This document shows positions 7,206-15,808 of a stretch of DNA of 35,418 nucleotides, in pieces. Each line of letters starts with the position of its first letter. Positions within the stretch are counted from its first letter, which is position 1. The DNA comes from a virus. The notes beneath the pieces were generated by a model. It had not been told where the DNA came from and searched no databases. It saw only the letters and a program-made list of their open reading frames with translations. The translations under genes and the position numbers were made by a program. The stretch lies in IMG/VR virus record IMGVR_UViG_3300028794_000003, positions 1 to 35,418 of that record, one strand, 5' to 3'.

Positions 7206-7609
7206 TGTCCCTCACTTATCATAACCGCTATATCCTTAGCTCTATCACCAACCTGCACGGCCCATTTACTATCAAAAGCCTCTCTAGCAGCTAAAGGATA
7301 GTCTTTATTAATAAGTGCCTGAATCATTTTTTTGAAAGTTAAAAGACGCGCAAATCCCATATTAAAATTCATGTGAATTAGCGCATGCCTAACTGAAGGG
7401 GGCTGAAGTATATACCAACTTCGCCCTTCTAACTCACTCTTTGCACGCTCAAAATCATTTTGAAAAAGCATTTCTGCCTCTTCATCACTAATGCCATTTT
7501 CTAGATTTCTACCCCAGCCAATAGTTAATTTACCCACAGAATCGGTATAAGGGTAATTACGCTTACCTTCGTATTTTTTTATCCAAGATTTTAATTGTGA
7601 AAAGGACAT
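7202..7609 (-). CDS. T4-type lysozyme (endolysin, GH24)
   Basis: The 135-aa protein has the T4 lysozyme catalytic triad at exact family spacing: E14 in KKYEGKR, D23 in YPYTDSVGK and T29 in KLTIGWGRN (E-x8-D-x5-T). It cuts the glycan of peptidoglycan for host lysis. There is no signal peptide or N-terminal SAR-like anchor, so it needs a holin to leave the cytoplasm. No holin lies beside it; the membrane-anchored protein at 17008-17250 is a candidate. Length is slightly shorter than T4 lysozyme (164 aa). The ATG at 7609 follows GTTTTTCGCTTAC-side spacing in the late operon, directly after the small basic gene. Confidence 0.92.
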   Translation of the reverse strand: MSFSQLKSWIKKYEGKRNYPYTDSVGKLTIGWGRNLENGISDEEAEMLFQNDFERAKSELEGRSWYILQPPSVRHALIHMNFNMGFARLLTFKKMIQALINKDYPLAAREAFDSKWAVQVGDRAKDIAVMISEGQ

Positions 7610-7750
7610 TTATCTCTTCCTTCTCGTTTTTCGCTTACCAGCCTCAGCCAAGGCAATAGCTGCTGATTGGCGCTCTGGGTAACCTGAGCGCTGCAACTCG
7701 GCAATATTTTCAGAAATGACCGCTTTAGAACGTCCTTTTTTTAAAGGCAT
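7610..7750 (-). CDS. Small basic phage protein with GYP motif
   Basis: The 46-aa frame stops at the base before the lysozyme start. The centre reads [19 protein letters not shown], then an Ala-rich helix and a very basic tail (KRKTRRKR). Phages often carry such short proteins (pattern: NI..L...GYP..QA.AIA..A). Their role is not established, although the basic tail suggests nucleic-acid or capsid contact. The gene directly upstream (7764-7970) has the same GYP-(E/K)-R core, so the two are probably diverged duplicates. Confidence 0.65.
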   Translation of the reverse strand: MPLKKGRSKAVISENIAELQRSGYPERQSAAIALAEAGKRKTRRKR

Positions 7751-7763
7751 AACGGTTCCTTGT

Positions 7764-7970
7764 TTATTTTTTCTTTTTATCTGTGGATTTTTTCATGCCT
7801 TTGGATTCATGACGCTCAGCTTTTTTGGCCATTCCCACTTCTCCATAAGCTGTACCGACAGCGCGACGCTTTGGGTAACCGGCTTCTTCCATAGCTTTCA
7901 CATTATGACGCATACCTTTAGCCGTTTCGGCCTTCTTGCCCTTAACTAAAGCATGTTTCTCTTTATGCAT
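7764..7970 (-). CDS. Small Lys-rich phage protein with GYP motif
   Basis: The 68-aa product is dominated by Lys, Ala and Met, with the core [20 protein letters not shown] (about 22-41) and a Lys-only C-terminal end. The core matches that of the following 46-aa protein. It has a strong ribosome-binding site (AAGGAGATAATA). It is the first gene after a terminator, so its transcript may come from read-through or a promoter I cannot see. Possible DNA-condensing or virion-associated basic peptide; not proven. Confidence 0.65.
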   Translation of the reverse strand: MHKEKHALVKGKKAETAKGMRHNVKAMEEAGYPKRRAVGTAYGEVGMAKKAERHESKGMKKSTDKKKK

Positions 7971-7983
7971 TATTATCTCCTTA

Positions 7984-8010
7984 TAATAAAAGGCCGCCCA
8001 AAGACGGCCA
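7984..8010 (-). terminator. Rho-independent terminator after fibre gene
   Basis: Read on the minus strand: a seven-pair stem GGCCGTC/GGCGGCC (one G-T pair) closed by a TTTG loop and followed by TTTTATT. It lies nine bases after the stop of the 396-aa fibre gene and before the small basic genes, so it should lower transcription of the lysis genes relative to the structural genes. Confidence 0.85.
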
Positions 8011-8018
8011 ACGGGAAA

Positions 8019-9209
8019 CTACACTGTAGGTATAATCCTATACCAAAGATGGGCTACAAAAGTACTATCGCCTGTAGTAAATGCCCCAGTGATATTACTT
8101 AAATACAGGCCTTTATTTACAGTAGTACTGAATGGTCTAAACACAGTACCAGCAGTCATAGTGTATGTAGTACTAGCAGTTTGTTGGAAAAGCGTATCAG
8201 CAGTTGTACTAGAAGCCGCTATACCCGCACCATTAACTGTAGAGTCATACTGGACAGCAACGGTACCTCCAGCCGCATAAGCCGCTGAAACATAGGTCAT
8301 TGCTAAGCTTATTTGCTCTAAGACGATGAGAGTATTGGCGCCACCTGCAGCTAACAACAATTTAGGAGCAGCATACATGCCATTAAATTCAGCCGCACTT
8401 ATTGTTACTGTTACATATTTGAGCAATAAAGGAGAAACCATGGAGCTTAATACTTTACTTGCCCCAATAGCCGTCACGCCAGTATTTCCTATAGTCACAT
8501 CGCCTGTCATAGCAACAGAAGTGGCAACGTTTCCAGCCGATCCTACTAATATATTTGTAGAAGTGAGTGCGGCAAGTTTAGAGAAAGAAATGGCCGCAGC
8601 AGCATTTACATCCGCATTGACAATAGCGCCTGCCTGGATGGAAGTAACTCCAGTATTGGTTATAGCAATATCCCCTGTCATAGCTGCCGCTGTAGCCACG
8701 TTTCCAGCCGATCCTACTAATATTTCAGCCGAAGGAAGAGTGGCAAGCTTGCTGAAGGCTATAGCGGCTGCTGCATTGACGTCAGCATTTACTATGGCTC
8801 CAGCTGCAATACCGAATACACCAGTATTGGTTAGCGTGATATCTCCAGAAGGAGAAACGCCTGTGGCTAGGTTGGCCCCGTTACCCACAAAAATATCGCC
8901 ATCTTGTAGGGTGTCTGCTAATCCACCGCTAGGAGCTAAGGCATCAAAAGTTTCATTAAGGGCATCTCTTACGAAAAATCCAATCTGAGCTGCTGAATAA
9001 TAAATCAATACTAAATCAGTCTCTGTCCACTGAAACTCTCCATTTTGGAGCAATTCAATGTCAGCTACAATATATTGGTTGGTAAGATAGCCTGCAGTGG
9101 TAATATCGGTTAAATCATTAGTACAAACCATAGCTACTATATTGGGATCGCCTACGAAATATCGGCCTATCGCGGTAATATTGGCCCCAAGTGTGGTGCT
9201 TATAGTCAT
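8019..9209 (-). CDS. Repetitive tail-fibre-type protein
   Basis: This 396-aa protein has a unique N-terminal region (1-105), then near-identical 57-aa repeats (about 120-270) built around GDI.(I/L)TNTGV, AGAIVNADVNAAAAI(A/S)FSKLA and ILVGSAGNVAT. It ends in a beta-rich unique domain (about 275-396). Repeats of this kind form beta-helical, trimeric shafts in phage fibres and in bacterial surface proteins; the C terminus would be the receptor-facing head. The ribosome-binding site AAGGAGATTTAA precedes the ATG. It is the last of the fibre genes before the terminator at 7984-8010. Which fibre role it has (side fibre or decoration) cannot be decided here. Confidence 0.75.
   Translation of the reverse strand: MTISTTLGANITAIGRYFVGDPNIVAMVCTNDLTDITTAGYLTNQYIVADIELLQNGEFQWTETDLVLIYYSAAQIGFFVRDALNETFDALAPSGGLADTLQDGDIFVGNGANLATGVSPSGDITLTNTGVFGIAAGAIVNADVNAAAAIAFSKLATLPSAEILVGSAGNVATAAAMTGDIAITNTGVTSIQAGAIVNADVNAAAAISFSKLAALTSTNILVGSAGNVATSVAMTGDVTIGNTGVTAIGASKVLSSMVSPLLLKYVTVTISAAEFNGMYAAPKLLLAAGGANTLIVLEQISLAMTYVSAAYAAGGTVAVQYDSTVNGAGIAASSTTADTLFQQTASTTYTMTAGTVFRPFSTTVNKGLYLSNITGAFTTGDSTFVAHLWYRIIPTV
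8473..8800 (-). repeat. 171-bp direct repeats inside fibre gene
   Basis: Two strongly conserved copies and flanking partial copies with a 171-base period (57 codons). For example, TTTCCAGCCGATCCTACTAA at 8530 recurs at 8701. They encode the shaft repeats of the fibre. The copies are close enough at DNA level to recombine, so shaft length could vary between isolates. Confidence 0.8.
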
Positions 9210-9239
9210 TTAAATCTCCTTATAATTAATTAGACTTCC

Positions 9240-9425
9240 TTATTTTATTTTCCGACGTCGCATTCTATCAATATCATCTACCCCTAAGAATCCTTCTTTT
9301 TCAATCATTGGGTTAGTGTCATTAAATTGCGAATTTCTTGCACTTTTAGCTCGGTCAATTTCTTCATTATAAGTTGCCTTAAATTGTAAATCGCCGCGCG
9401 TATTTCTAAATTCCCTTTCAGCCAT
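9240..9425 (-). CDS. Small charged hypothetical protein
   Basis: This 61-aa protein has many Arg, Asp, Asn and Glu and no hydrophobic segment. It carries a good AAAGGAGAAAATA ribosome-binding site and starts with MAER, like the MAEK start of the 58-aa gene upstream. I do not recognise a family. It lies between fibre genes in the late operon, among other tiny genes. A palindrome TTGCATTATGCAA lies just upstream (about 9447-9459), possibly a weak stem in the message. Confidence 0.55.
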   Translation of the reverse strand: MAEREFRNTRGDLQFKATYNEEIDRAKSARNSQFNDTNPMIEKEGFLGVDDIDRMRRRKIK

Positions 9426-9478
9426 TATTTTCTCCTTTATATTCTATTGCATAATGCAACTTTTAACCATCTTTTTGG

Positions 9479-9655
9479 TTATTTTTTCATCCCTTTTAAC
9501 GTCTGAGCTAACCTTGCTCTCTGGCCAAGCTTACCGCCTTTTGTTGCTGCTTTAGCTAATTTCTTAGCGGGGATTTTTTCCCCTTGTGGAATCCCCATTT
9601 CTTTATGTAAGGCTCCCGGTTTCTTTATTGCCTTTTGAATCCACTTCTCAGCCAT
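9479..9655 (-). CDS. Small basic phage protein (GALHKEMG type)
   Basis: A 58-aa frame whose product reads KKPGALHKEMGIPQGEKIP and then a Lys/Ala/Arg-rich helix ending in LKGMKK. This pattern (KPGALH..LG...GEKIP..K) is familiar from many short phage proteins of unknown function. It is very basic, so it may bind DNA or the virion interior. The start overlaps the end of the 53-aa gene by eight bases, with GGGAGAAAATA as ribosome-binding site. Confidence 0.65.
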   Translation of the reverse strand: MAEKWIQKAIKKPGALHKEMGIPQGEKIPAKKLAKAATKGGKLGQRARLAQTLKGMKK

Positions 9656-9809
9656 TATTTTCTCCCTGATTTGATTCGCTTTCTATAACTGCTGACTTTA
9701 TAAGTTCTTCAACGATAGCAATTGCGCCCACCACTTGATGATACATATCTTCAGCATTCTTTTTTTGATTCTTCAAGGTGACTAATTTTTCTTTTAAAAG
9801 ATCTAGCAT
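9648..9809 (-). CDS. Small coiled-coil protein
   Basis: A 53-aa frame with a Lys/Leu-rich N-terminal helix (about 1-25), a hydrophobic middle (VVGAIAIVEELI) and an acidic tail. AAGGAATAGATGA in front of the ATG at 9809 is a good ribosome-binding site, while an ATG four bases upstream is in another frame. Overlap with the following gene by eight bases supports translation. Function unknown. Confidence 0.55.
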   Translation of the reverse strand: MLDLLKEKLVTLKNQKKNAEDMYHQVVGAIAIVEELIKSAVIESESNQGENNG

Positions 9810-9820
9810 TCATCTATTCC

Positions 9821-10240
9821 TTATGCAATATATACATCCAAGTGACCATACGATTGTTCAATAATAAGTTTATCGTTAGCGGCAGCATTTGAAGACGCAG
9901 CCCATGCCACTAAATTAACATATTTATTGGTATAATTGTAAGCGGATTGCCAGTTTCTCGCTTTAACTACAACGCCGTGATGGTTGCCAGGAGTAATATT
10001 AAAGGCATTCGCAGGATCTAATAACACCCCTAAGCATGCAATAGGAGAGTCCGCTAAAATAACATTACTGCCAATCATCACATTATAAGGATAAGGATTA
10101 GTAGCTTCAAAGGCAGCAGTAATCTGAAGAATGGAATTATTAGAAATAGCAGCAATAGGTACGCTATAAATTACTTGAGCCACCTGTGAGTAAATATTTA
10201 AAGAAGTCACCTTTTCGGATAGGTCTTGTCCATAGAACAT
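9821..10240 (-). CDS. Beta-rich virion or fibre-associated protein
   Basis: This 139-aa protein starts in a TAATG overlap with the upstream fibre paralogue, preceded by GGAGGA. It is rich in Ala, Asn, Ile, Val and Tyr, with alternating hydrophobic strands (YSVPIAAIS, LQITAAFEAT, KYVNLVAWAA, LIIEQSYGHL), which suggests a small beta-sandwich. Such small proteins next to fibres are often head decoration or fibre-tip proteins. No specific family recognised. Confidence 0.6.
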   Translation of the reverse strand: MFYGQDLSEKVTSLNIYSQVAQVIYSVPIAAISNNSILQITAAFEATNPYPYNVMIGSNVILADSPIACLGVLLDPANAFNITPGNHHGVVVKARNWQSAYNYTNKYVNLVAWAASSNAAANDKLIIEQSYGHLDVYIA

Positions 10241-10956
10241 TAGTCATTCCTCCGTGCTGAAAAAAATCCATAGGCCGATAAAGTAGAGGCTGAGAAAGTA
10301 GCTCTGGCAATTAAATAAACCGTAGTATTGCTCGATACGGTAAAGCGTCCTTCTTGCGAGGGAAAGGAATAAGTGACAGCTCCGGCCACGAGCGATGAAA
10401 ATCCTTGAATATTTTGAGATTGACTTGTAGAGAGCACCCCAGGCAACGTGCCGCTCGTCGTGCTTATTCCTACGCGTAGGTCTGTTATGTTAGTTGATGC
10501 TGCGGCCACAAAGGCTATGCCACCCCATGTATTCCAATCCCCGGGGGTCAATGTTAATGAAGTGATATTAACCGCGGTTCCTGTGGTCAGAGCTGTTGCA
10601 CTTGCCAGCGCAATAGTGGAATTCATGAATTCGCCAAAATACCCGGATGGCGCATTGGTATTAGTAGAGCGGCCCTGTATTTCTACTCCACTTGTACCTT
10701 TTGATTTTAAATCCACTTCAATATTAGAATTAGATCCCATGGCGGCTATTTGTGGATTAGTTCCTGCCGCAGAATTCGTAATTTGTATATAATTTACAGC
10801 ACTGGCGTTTGAGCCAAAATTGTAAATAATGTTTCCATTTGAATCATGTATGGTAGCAATGACCGGTGTGACGATGGTAGGGGAATTAGCGCCAACGAAA
10901 TTTGCGGATCCCGTGCTTCCGGACAATCCTGTATCAATTTGATTTCTAGTAGCCAT
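10240..10956 (-). CDS. Fibre-type protein, paralogue A
   Basis: The start is ATG 10956 (MATRNQID), eight bases after AAGGAG, not the in-frame ATG at 10998. The product is 238 aa, exactly the same length as the gene upstream (10961-11677). Both share the N terminus MATRNQID, a TSGV....GRSTNT.(A/P).(S/T)GY(F/I)GEF block (about 92-114), a GDWN.WG.IAF block (about 148-160) and a C-terminal (F/I)(S/A)ARR end. They are a tandem duplication that has diverged mainly in the middle and in surface loops. Beta-rich composition suggests a receptor-binding or decoration protein of the tail. Confidence 0.7.
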   Translation of the reverse strand: MATRNQIDTGLSGSTGSANFVGANSPTIVTPVIATIHDSNGNIIYNFGSNASAVNYIQITNSAAGTNPQIAAMGSNSNIEVDLKSKGTSGVEIQGRSTNTNAPSGYFGEFMNSTIALASATALTTGTAVNITSLTLTPGDWNTWGGIAFVAAASTNITDLRVGISTTSGTLPGVLSTSQSQNIQGFSSLVAGAVTYSFPSQEGRFTVSSNTTVYLIARATFSASTLSAYGFFSARRND

Positions 10957-10960
10957 AGGA

Positions 10961-11677
10961 TTAACTCCTTCGCCTTGCAGCGATAAAGCCATAGGCAATA
11001 AGCGTACTAATCGTAAAAGTACCTTGCGCTACCAAATAAACCGTAGTGGTACCGGACAAAGACAATCTCCCCATTGGGATTGGTAAAGTAAAAGTGGTAA
11101 GCCCTACATAAGGAGCATAGTTATTAATAGATTGATTATAATCCACCGCTAATACCGTGGCTGGCAATGCATTTGTGGTATTGTTTATGGAAGAAATAAG
11201 CTGATTAATGCTGGTAGTTACGCCCGATTGAAAGGCTATCGCACCCCAGACATTCCAATCGCCTGCGGTAAGAGAAATTGAAGTCACGGTAGCCGGCGTA
11301 TTAGTCGTTAAACTTATGGCCGCGCCCGAAGTTATATTAGAGGAAAGGAATTCTCCGATGTACCCGGTAGGAGGGGTGGTATTTGTAGAACGCCCTAGGA
11401 CAATTACTCCAGAAGTTCCTTTGCCAATAATGTTAAGGGCAATATCAGAATCCGTTCCCAAAGCACTAACACTTGGAGCAAAAGTGGTCGCAGCATTACC
11501 CACTGAGACATAATTAACTGCACTGGCCGTTGCGACAAAGGTCTGCTCAATATTGCTGCTAGCATCATTTATTTGGGCAATGACTGGCGTCACGATCGTA
11601 GGCGAAGTCGAGCCCACGAAAGTTCCTGTTCCAGTAGTGCCCGATAAAGGGCTATCAATCTGATTCCTGGTAGCCAT
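10961..11677 (-). CDS. Fibre-type protein, paralogue B
   Basis: 238 aa, tandem paralogue of the following gene (four-base gap). It shares the MATRNQID start, the GTSGV..LGRSTNT block and the GDWNVWG and IAARR elements. The remainder differs strongly, as expected for proteins under diversifying selection at a receptor or immune face. AAGGATAGAT precedes the ATG at 11677. It is Ser/Thr/Asn/Gly-rich, beta-type, with no signal peptide. Confidence 0.7.
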   Translation of the reverse strand: MATRNQIDSPLSGTTGTGTFVGSTSPTIVTPVIAQINDASSNIEQTFVATASAVNYVSVGNAATTFAPSVSALGTDSDIALNIIGKGTSGVIVLGRSTNTTPPTGYIGEFLSSNITSGAAISLTTNTPATVTSISLTAGDWNVWGAIAFQSGVTTSINQLISSINNTTNALPATVLAVDYNQSINNYAPYVGLTTFTLPIPMGRLSLSGTTTVYLVAQGTFTISTLIAYGFIAARRRS

Positions 11678-11685
11678 ATCTATCC

Positions 11686-13323
11686 TTAAGTTACAGTTAA
11701 TCCCGCTGAATTAGTTGTCCTTACTCGCCATGTGGTATTCGCTACAATACAGGTTACATAGACATTATCGCTCGCTGCCACACTGGTTAAACTCCCAGCT
11801 GAGGACGTCGTTGATGAACCTATTTTAATGGTTTGTCCTGTATTGGCGGTAAGGACCCATCCGGCGGCTCCCAGGCCTTCTACGGCCACTATATCGCCTA
11901 TGGCTGCCGTGGCTGGTAAGGTCACTGTAGTTTGAGCCGCATTACCCGAAATATAGCCATTATTAACTGCTGCTGCCTGACTAGTTCCAGCTAATGTAGC
12001 CCAAGATAACCCCCCGCCTGTGGCCGCTAGGGTTATACTACCAGCTGCATTCGTAATGGATATACCTACCCCTGCGGTCAGAGTGGCTGCAGTTGGAGTA
12101 GCTCCAGTTGACCCAATTATCAATTGACCATTAGTCATTGTGCTTGACCAGACTGGTACCCCAGTACTGCTAGTCACTAAGGATGCGCTATTGGCCGTTG
12201 CTAGGCCGATGACTGTATTTACGCCATTGGAGTAAAGTAAAGTACTGGCTGCATAGGTATCCGCAAAAGTTGCCGTACTGGCTACCCAGTTCGTGCCGTT
12301 TGCGCGTAATATAGTCCCGGCACTGCCGGCTGTTGTGGGAAAGGTCGCTGTAGTCCAGGAGGGAGCCGCAGAGGAGCCAGACTGTAAAAGTTGGCCTGCT
12401 GTAGCCGTACCAGAAAGAATAGCCATAGCGGTTGCCGTGCTATAGACAATTCCACCATTAGAGGCCGTTAAAGAGGCGTTTGTGCCTCCTCGAGTTAAAT
12501 CTAATTGTCCGGCCCACCCTAGGGTTAATGAGACAGCTTGTAATAAGGCAGTAGCTGGCGTACCTCCAAGGGTTAAAGTGACATTCGTGTCATCCACTTT
12601 AGTAAGGGCTGCCGGCACTGGGGCCACTGAACTTATATAATTTTTTACCGATAAAGCGGTAGGAATATTGGTGGCTAAGGCTGTAACAAAGGTGTCATCA
12701 TTGATTATAGCCGATATGGCTACGGTAGACTGTATGGTGAAGGTTCCTGGCGCATTGAGCGTAGAGGATAGAGAGAACACGGGATTAGCACTTCCGTCCC
12801 CATTAGCTACATTAATTTGGTTCGTTGTACCCAAAAATGTTCGAGAAGCTAAGACTCCGCTGACGATAGTAGAGGACAAAAATCCTGTAGCCAGTGTGCT
12901 TAAAAATACACCATTCACTAAAGTTCCGTCATCTACGGTAGCAATGAGATGCGAGTTAGCTAAGTCCTGAACGGTTTGGCTCACCACACCAGCCTGGTCT
13001 TGGAGCCCGATTAAACTGGCACCTTCTAGTGGCAGATGACTCGCTAATAAAGGCAAAATACTCCCAGTACTAGAGAGCTCAACCCAAGTCGCGCTTAGAG
13101 GCTCATAGTACTCATACGCAAGGCTTGAGGTATTAAATCGTAAACGATAATACATGCTAGGCGCAATAGCGGGCCGACTACTAGTAGGTCCTGGCGGTAA
13201 CAAAGGAAAGGCATTTGTAAATCGCGTATTTATCGTGAGTGTATTATCTAGTCCAACCGTAATCTGATTGGGTTCTAAATCTCCACCATCGATAAATTCA
13301 CTAAATTTTATAGTATCAACCAT
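11686..13323 (-). CDS. Large fibre protein with conserved C-terminal domain
   Basis: The start is ATG 13323 (MVDTIKFSEF), six bases after AAGGA; extending the frame to 13377 would overlap the previous gene and lacks a ribosome-binding site. The 545-aa product has an N-terminal domain (FIDGGDL.P..I.VGLDNT) of the type that anchors phage fibres, a long Ala/Thr/Ser/Gly-rich repetitive shaft, and a C-terminal domain (about 440-545) with NNGYISGNAAQTTVTLPATA and GDIVAVEGLGAAGW. Domains of this kind recur at the tips of phage fibres. Probable trimeric fibre of the tail. Confidence 0.75.
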   Translation of the reverse strand: MVDTIKFSEFIDGGDLEPNQITVGLDNTLTINTRFTNAFPLLPPGPTSSRPAIAPSMYYRLRFNTSSLAYEYYEPLSATWVELSSTGSILPLLASHLPLEGASLIGLQDQAGVVSQTVQDLANSHLIATVDDGTLVNGVFLSTLATGFLSSTIVSGVLASRTFLGTTNQINVANGDGSANPVFSLSSTLNAPGTFTIQSTVAISAIINDDTFVTALATNIPTALSVKNYISSVAPVPAALTKVDDTNVTLTLGGTPATALLQAVSLTLGWAGQLDLTRGGTNASLTASNGGIVYSTATAMAILSGTATAGQLLQSGSSAAPSWTTATFPTTAGSAGTILRANGTNWVASTATFADTYAASTLLYSNGVNTVIGLATANSASLVTSSTGVPVWSSTMTNGQLIIGSTGATPTAATLTAGVGISITNAAGSITLAATGGGLSWATLAGTSQAAAVNNGYISGNAAQTTVTLPATAAIGDIVAVEGLGAAGWVLTANTGQTIKIGSSTTSSAGSLTSVAASDNVYVTCIVANTTWRVRTTNSAGLTVT

Positions 13324-13345
13324 CACTAATCCTTGTGATAAAAGT

Positions 13346-13684
13346 TTAGCTACCTTGCAATTGTCTGAGTGACACACCTACGTAGGCAGTAGCATCTGGT
13401 GTGATTAAATGTAGCACATCGCCACCTCTTACATAGCGTTTATCAGGTCTAAATTCATTGTATTGTTCAGTGCCAATAGTGCCTCCTGCTGGCACCCCTG
13501 CTATATCGTTATTGCGAACAAACACATTTGATGTAGAGGTATAACTAAATAAGGCCTGATATTGCGTGACAGCTGTACCAGGAATAGTGATGGTATCATC
13601 CGTATTTGCTGCTAATGCGACCTGATAGACCACGTCACTAAAAGGTATTGTTCCATCATAATTGCTATTATATTGTATTGCCAT
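13346..13684 (-). CDS. Small virion-associated beta protein
   Basis: A 112-aa protein with short beta segments (VVYQVALAAN, TITIPG, ALFSYTS, NVFVRNN, VRGGDVLHLI, AYVGVSLRQL). It has no Lys-rich tail and no membrane segment. It sits between the 704-aa and 545-aa fibre genes. The form resembles head or tail decoration proteins of short-tailed phages, but no close family is recognised. CTAGGAGAATAAA gives a strong ribosome-binding site for ATG 13684. Confidence 0.6.
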   Translation of the reverse strand: MAIQYNSNYDGTIPFSDVVYQVALAANTDDTITIPGTAVTQYQALFSYTSTSNVFVRNNDIAGVPAGGTIGTEQYNEFRPDKRYVRGGDVLHLITPDATAYVGVSLRQLQGS

Positions 13685-13693
13685 TTTATTCTC

Positions 13694-15808
13694 CTAGGGT
13701 ACTAAACCAAGCCTTGCATCGGCTGTAAAGTAAAATTGAATATATCCGGTTCCTGCCTGTGCAATCGCAGCATTAGCAGTTAATACCGAAGCCGTCCCCG
13801 AGGGTACGTAGCAAATGCCTTTGTTATGGGTTGCTAGAGCTGTCCAGTAGGTAGTTGGAGCGCTTACATTGGATGCTGAGGTTCCGTTATAAAAAAGATT
13901 GGCCTCTACGGTATTTATGGTGCCGTCTGGGTGATATAGCCTTACAGTTGGGGTAGCCGTACGTTTTAGGGTTAAGAATTCCAAATCGAAGGGAGAGACC
14001 GCTAAATAATGGCTAAGGCCTACTGTTTGAACTGTTTGTAACTTCAATAAAGGCACAGCAGAAAATCCTACATTTTGAGCAGGAAGTTGTCCAATATTTA
14101 GAGAGGTTTCATAGTAGTATTGGCATTGACTTAATGTTTTATCGAAAGTCATGGGATTTGAAGCAATCGCAAATTCGTTGGGGACTAAGGATATATCATG
14201 AAAAACGATATTATCTGGTGTGCCCGAAGAATCCATATTGCTAATAGTATAGGCCAGTATACCTACCGTCATATTAGCGCCTAAGCTTGCTCCTAGGCTT
14301 ATATTATTAAAGGCCAGCGTATTGTCGCCATCAGCTAAATTATAGACTGGATCGTTCTCAGGCAATGCGGAAAACCAGCCAGCAGAAAGAGTAGGGTTAG
14401 CGCCTGCCGTCCATGAAGCAATGGGCTCTGTTTGTGAAAGCGTGGAAGGAACAGTGGCTCTATAAATCAATCGTACTTTAAAGCGCAACGTACTCGCAGG
14501 GGTCTGCTTTTGAGTAGTCAGCTTAACTAATGCAGATAAAGAAGTTCCACAATAAGGCCGTATAGTTGTGGCATCGATATATTGTATTAAGGCAAATTGA
14601 TTACTAGCCGCATTTGCGGTTATTTTTAATCCATAATTTTCTGCAGTGGTTCCACGTCCTACTAATATGGTATTGGCTACTGCGCCCGATACATATTGCT
14701 GTGCTTCTACAATGGTTTGGTCTGCCGTATAGCCAAAGGTAGCTAGCGCCGTACTCACTGGGGTCGTAAATTGCCATGGATTAAGCCCAAAATTCCATCC
14801 GGTCAAAATAGAAGATTTAGGCATAAATAAAATGCTATCACGATAATAATGAAATGTATGGTCAACCTGTCTCTCGATAGTGTCTTGCTCATATTCAAAG
14901 TTAGTTGCAATATCCGAGACTATGACCTGGATGCTAGTGATATAAATTTCTATCGAGGTAGGTAGACGTATTTGATAGTCAATATAGGCATCTGGCGGGA
15001 TATCGGTATTAGTAGAGTCAGGAAGCTGTGCGAATCCACGGTACTGCGTATATTCTTCAGTTAATGAAGCAACACTTAATAATTGTGCTAAAGGTACGCC
15101 CATAGAATCTTGCATATAGACAGATAGTGTAGTGGGGGCTCCTTGTACTTTTGCGGTAATAGAGGTTGAAACGTATTTATTCGCCCATAGAATGCCGTTT
15201 TGATCGAATCGCTGCCTTAGGGTTGGGTTGCCCGTAAAAGAGCCGCTAATCGTCAAATGCAGGGCGTATGGCGCATTCGTAGGCATGAATTCAGTGCTTG
15301 TTATTGGTACCCGTTCGAAAATAACATTTCCTGTCCCTGTCAACTCTAAAAACCAACCTGGAGCGACCTCTATGGGATCGGGATTGGTTATCCCTGTCAA
15401 ACTAAAAGGTGAGTTAAAACTTAGTAGAGAAAACTGGGGATTAGTGATTTGATTGTCAGTAAATAGTCCTACGGTATCAATCGGAGGAGTTGCACCACCA
15501 CCGCTCGGGATATAGTTTTCAATGAGATAGATTAAGGGTGCAGACTGCGTAGGTCCTTGACGAATTTCTAGACGATAAACTACGGAAGGGTCCCAGTAGA
15601 TATCGATAGGCAGCGTACCGTTCGCTAAAAACCGAATAGGATCCGACCAGGGAAAAGCCCCCGCAGGATCATGCCATACTGGAGAAGGAATGTAAGGTAA
15701 ATCATTCTCTAGGGTAAATAGATAAAACGTATCGTCACATTGTCTTCCGGTAAGATCGACAAAACTCCAGACCGGATTAAAGCTGCGGACGAATCCATCA
15801 GTCGCCAT
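13694..15808 (-). CDS. Large tail fibre/spike protein
   Basis: This 704-aa protein begins with a conserved fibre-attachment domain (residues 1-100): F.P.WSF.DLTGRQCDDTFYLF, then W.DPAGAFPWSDPI, FLANGTLPIDIYWDP and VYRLEIRQGPTQ, ending in ENYIP. A proline/glycine linker follows, then a long beta-rich body. The N-terminal pattern is one I associate with phage fibres that dock on the tail hub. The rest has no visible enzyme motif. It is the first of the fibre genes read from the late operon after the accessory island. AAGGAGTGATTA is the ribosome-binding site. Confidence 0.75.
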   Translation of the reverse strand: MATDGFVRSFNPVWSFVDLTGRQCDDTFYLFTLENDLPYIPSPVWHDPAGAFPWSDPIRFLANGTLPIDIYWDPSVVYRLEIRQGPTQSAPLIYLIENYIPSGGGATPPIDTVGLFTDNQITNPQFSLLSFNSPFSLTGITNPDPIEVAPGWFLELTGTGNVIFERVPITSTEFMPTNAPYALHLTISGSFTGNPTLRQRFDQNGILWANKYVSTSITAKVQGAPTTLSVYMQDSMGVPLAQLLSVASLTEEYTQYRGFAQLPDSTNTDIPPDAYIDYQIRLPTSIEIYITSIQVIVSDIATNFEYEQDTIERQVDHTFHYYRDSILFMPKSSILTGWNFGLNPWQFTTPVSTALATFGYTADQTIVEAQQYVSGAVANTILVGRGTTAENYGLKITANAASNQFALIQYIDATTIRPYCGTSLSALVKLTTQKQTPASTLRFKVRLIYRATVPSTLSQTEPIASWTAGANPTLSAGWFSALPENDPVYNLADGDNTLAFNNISLGASLGANMTVGILAYTISNMDSSGTPDNIVFHDISLVPNEFAIASNPMTFDKTLSQCQYYYETSLNIGQLPAQNVGFSAVPLLKLQTVQTVGLSHYLAVSPFDLEFLTLKRTATPTVRLYHPDGTINTVEANLFYNGTSASNVSAPTTYWTALATHNKGICYVPSGTASVLTANAAIAQAGTGYIQFYFTADARLGLVP

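Noticed and set aside
8473-8800. Repeat series considered as CRISPR
   Set aside because: Period of 171 bases, in-frame, coding, with no short repeat-spacer pattern.
8326-8988. Long plus-strand frame (220 aa) opposite the fibre gene
   Set aside because: Antisense shadow of the Ala/Thr-rich repeat gene; no ribosome-binding site and repetitive composition.
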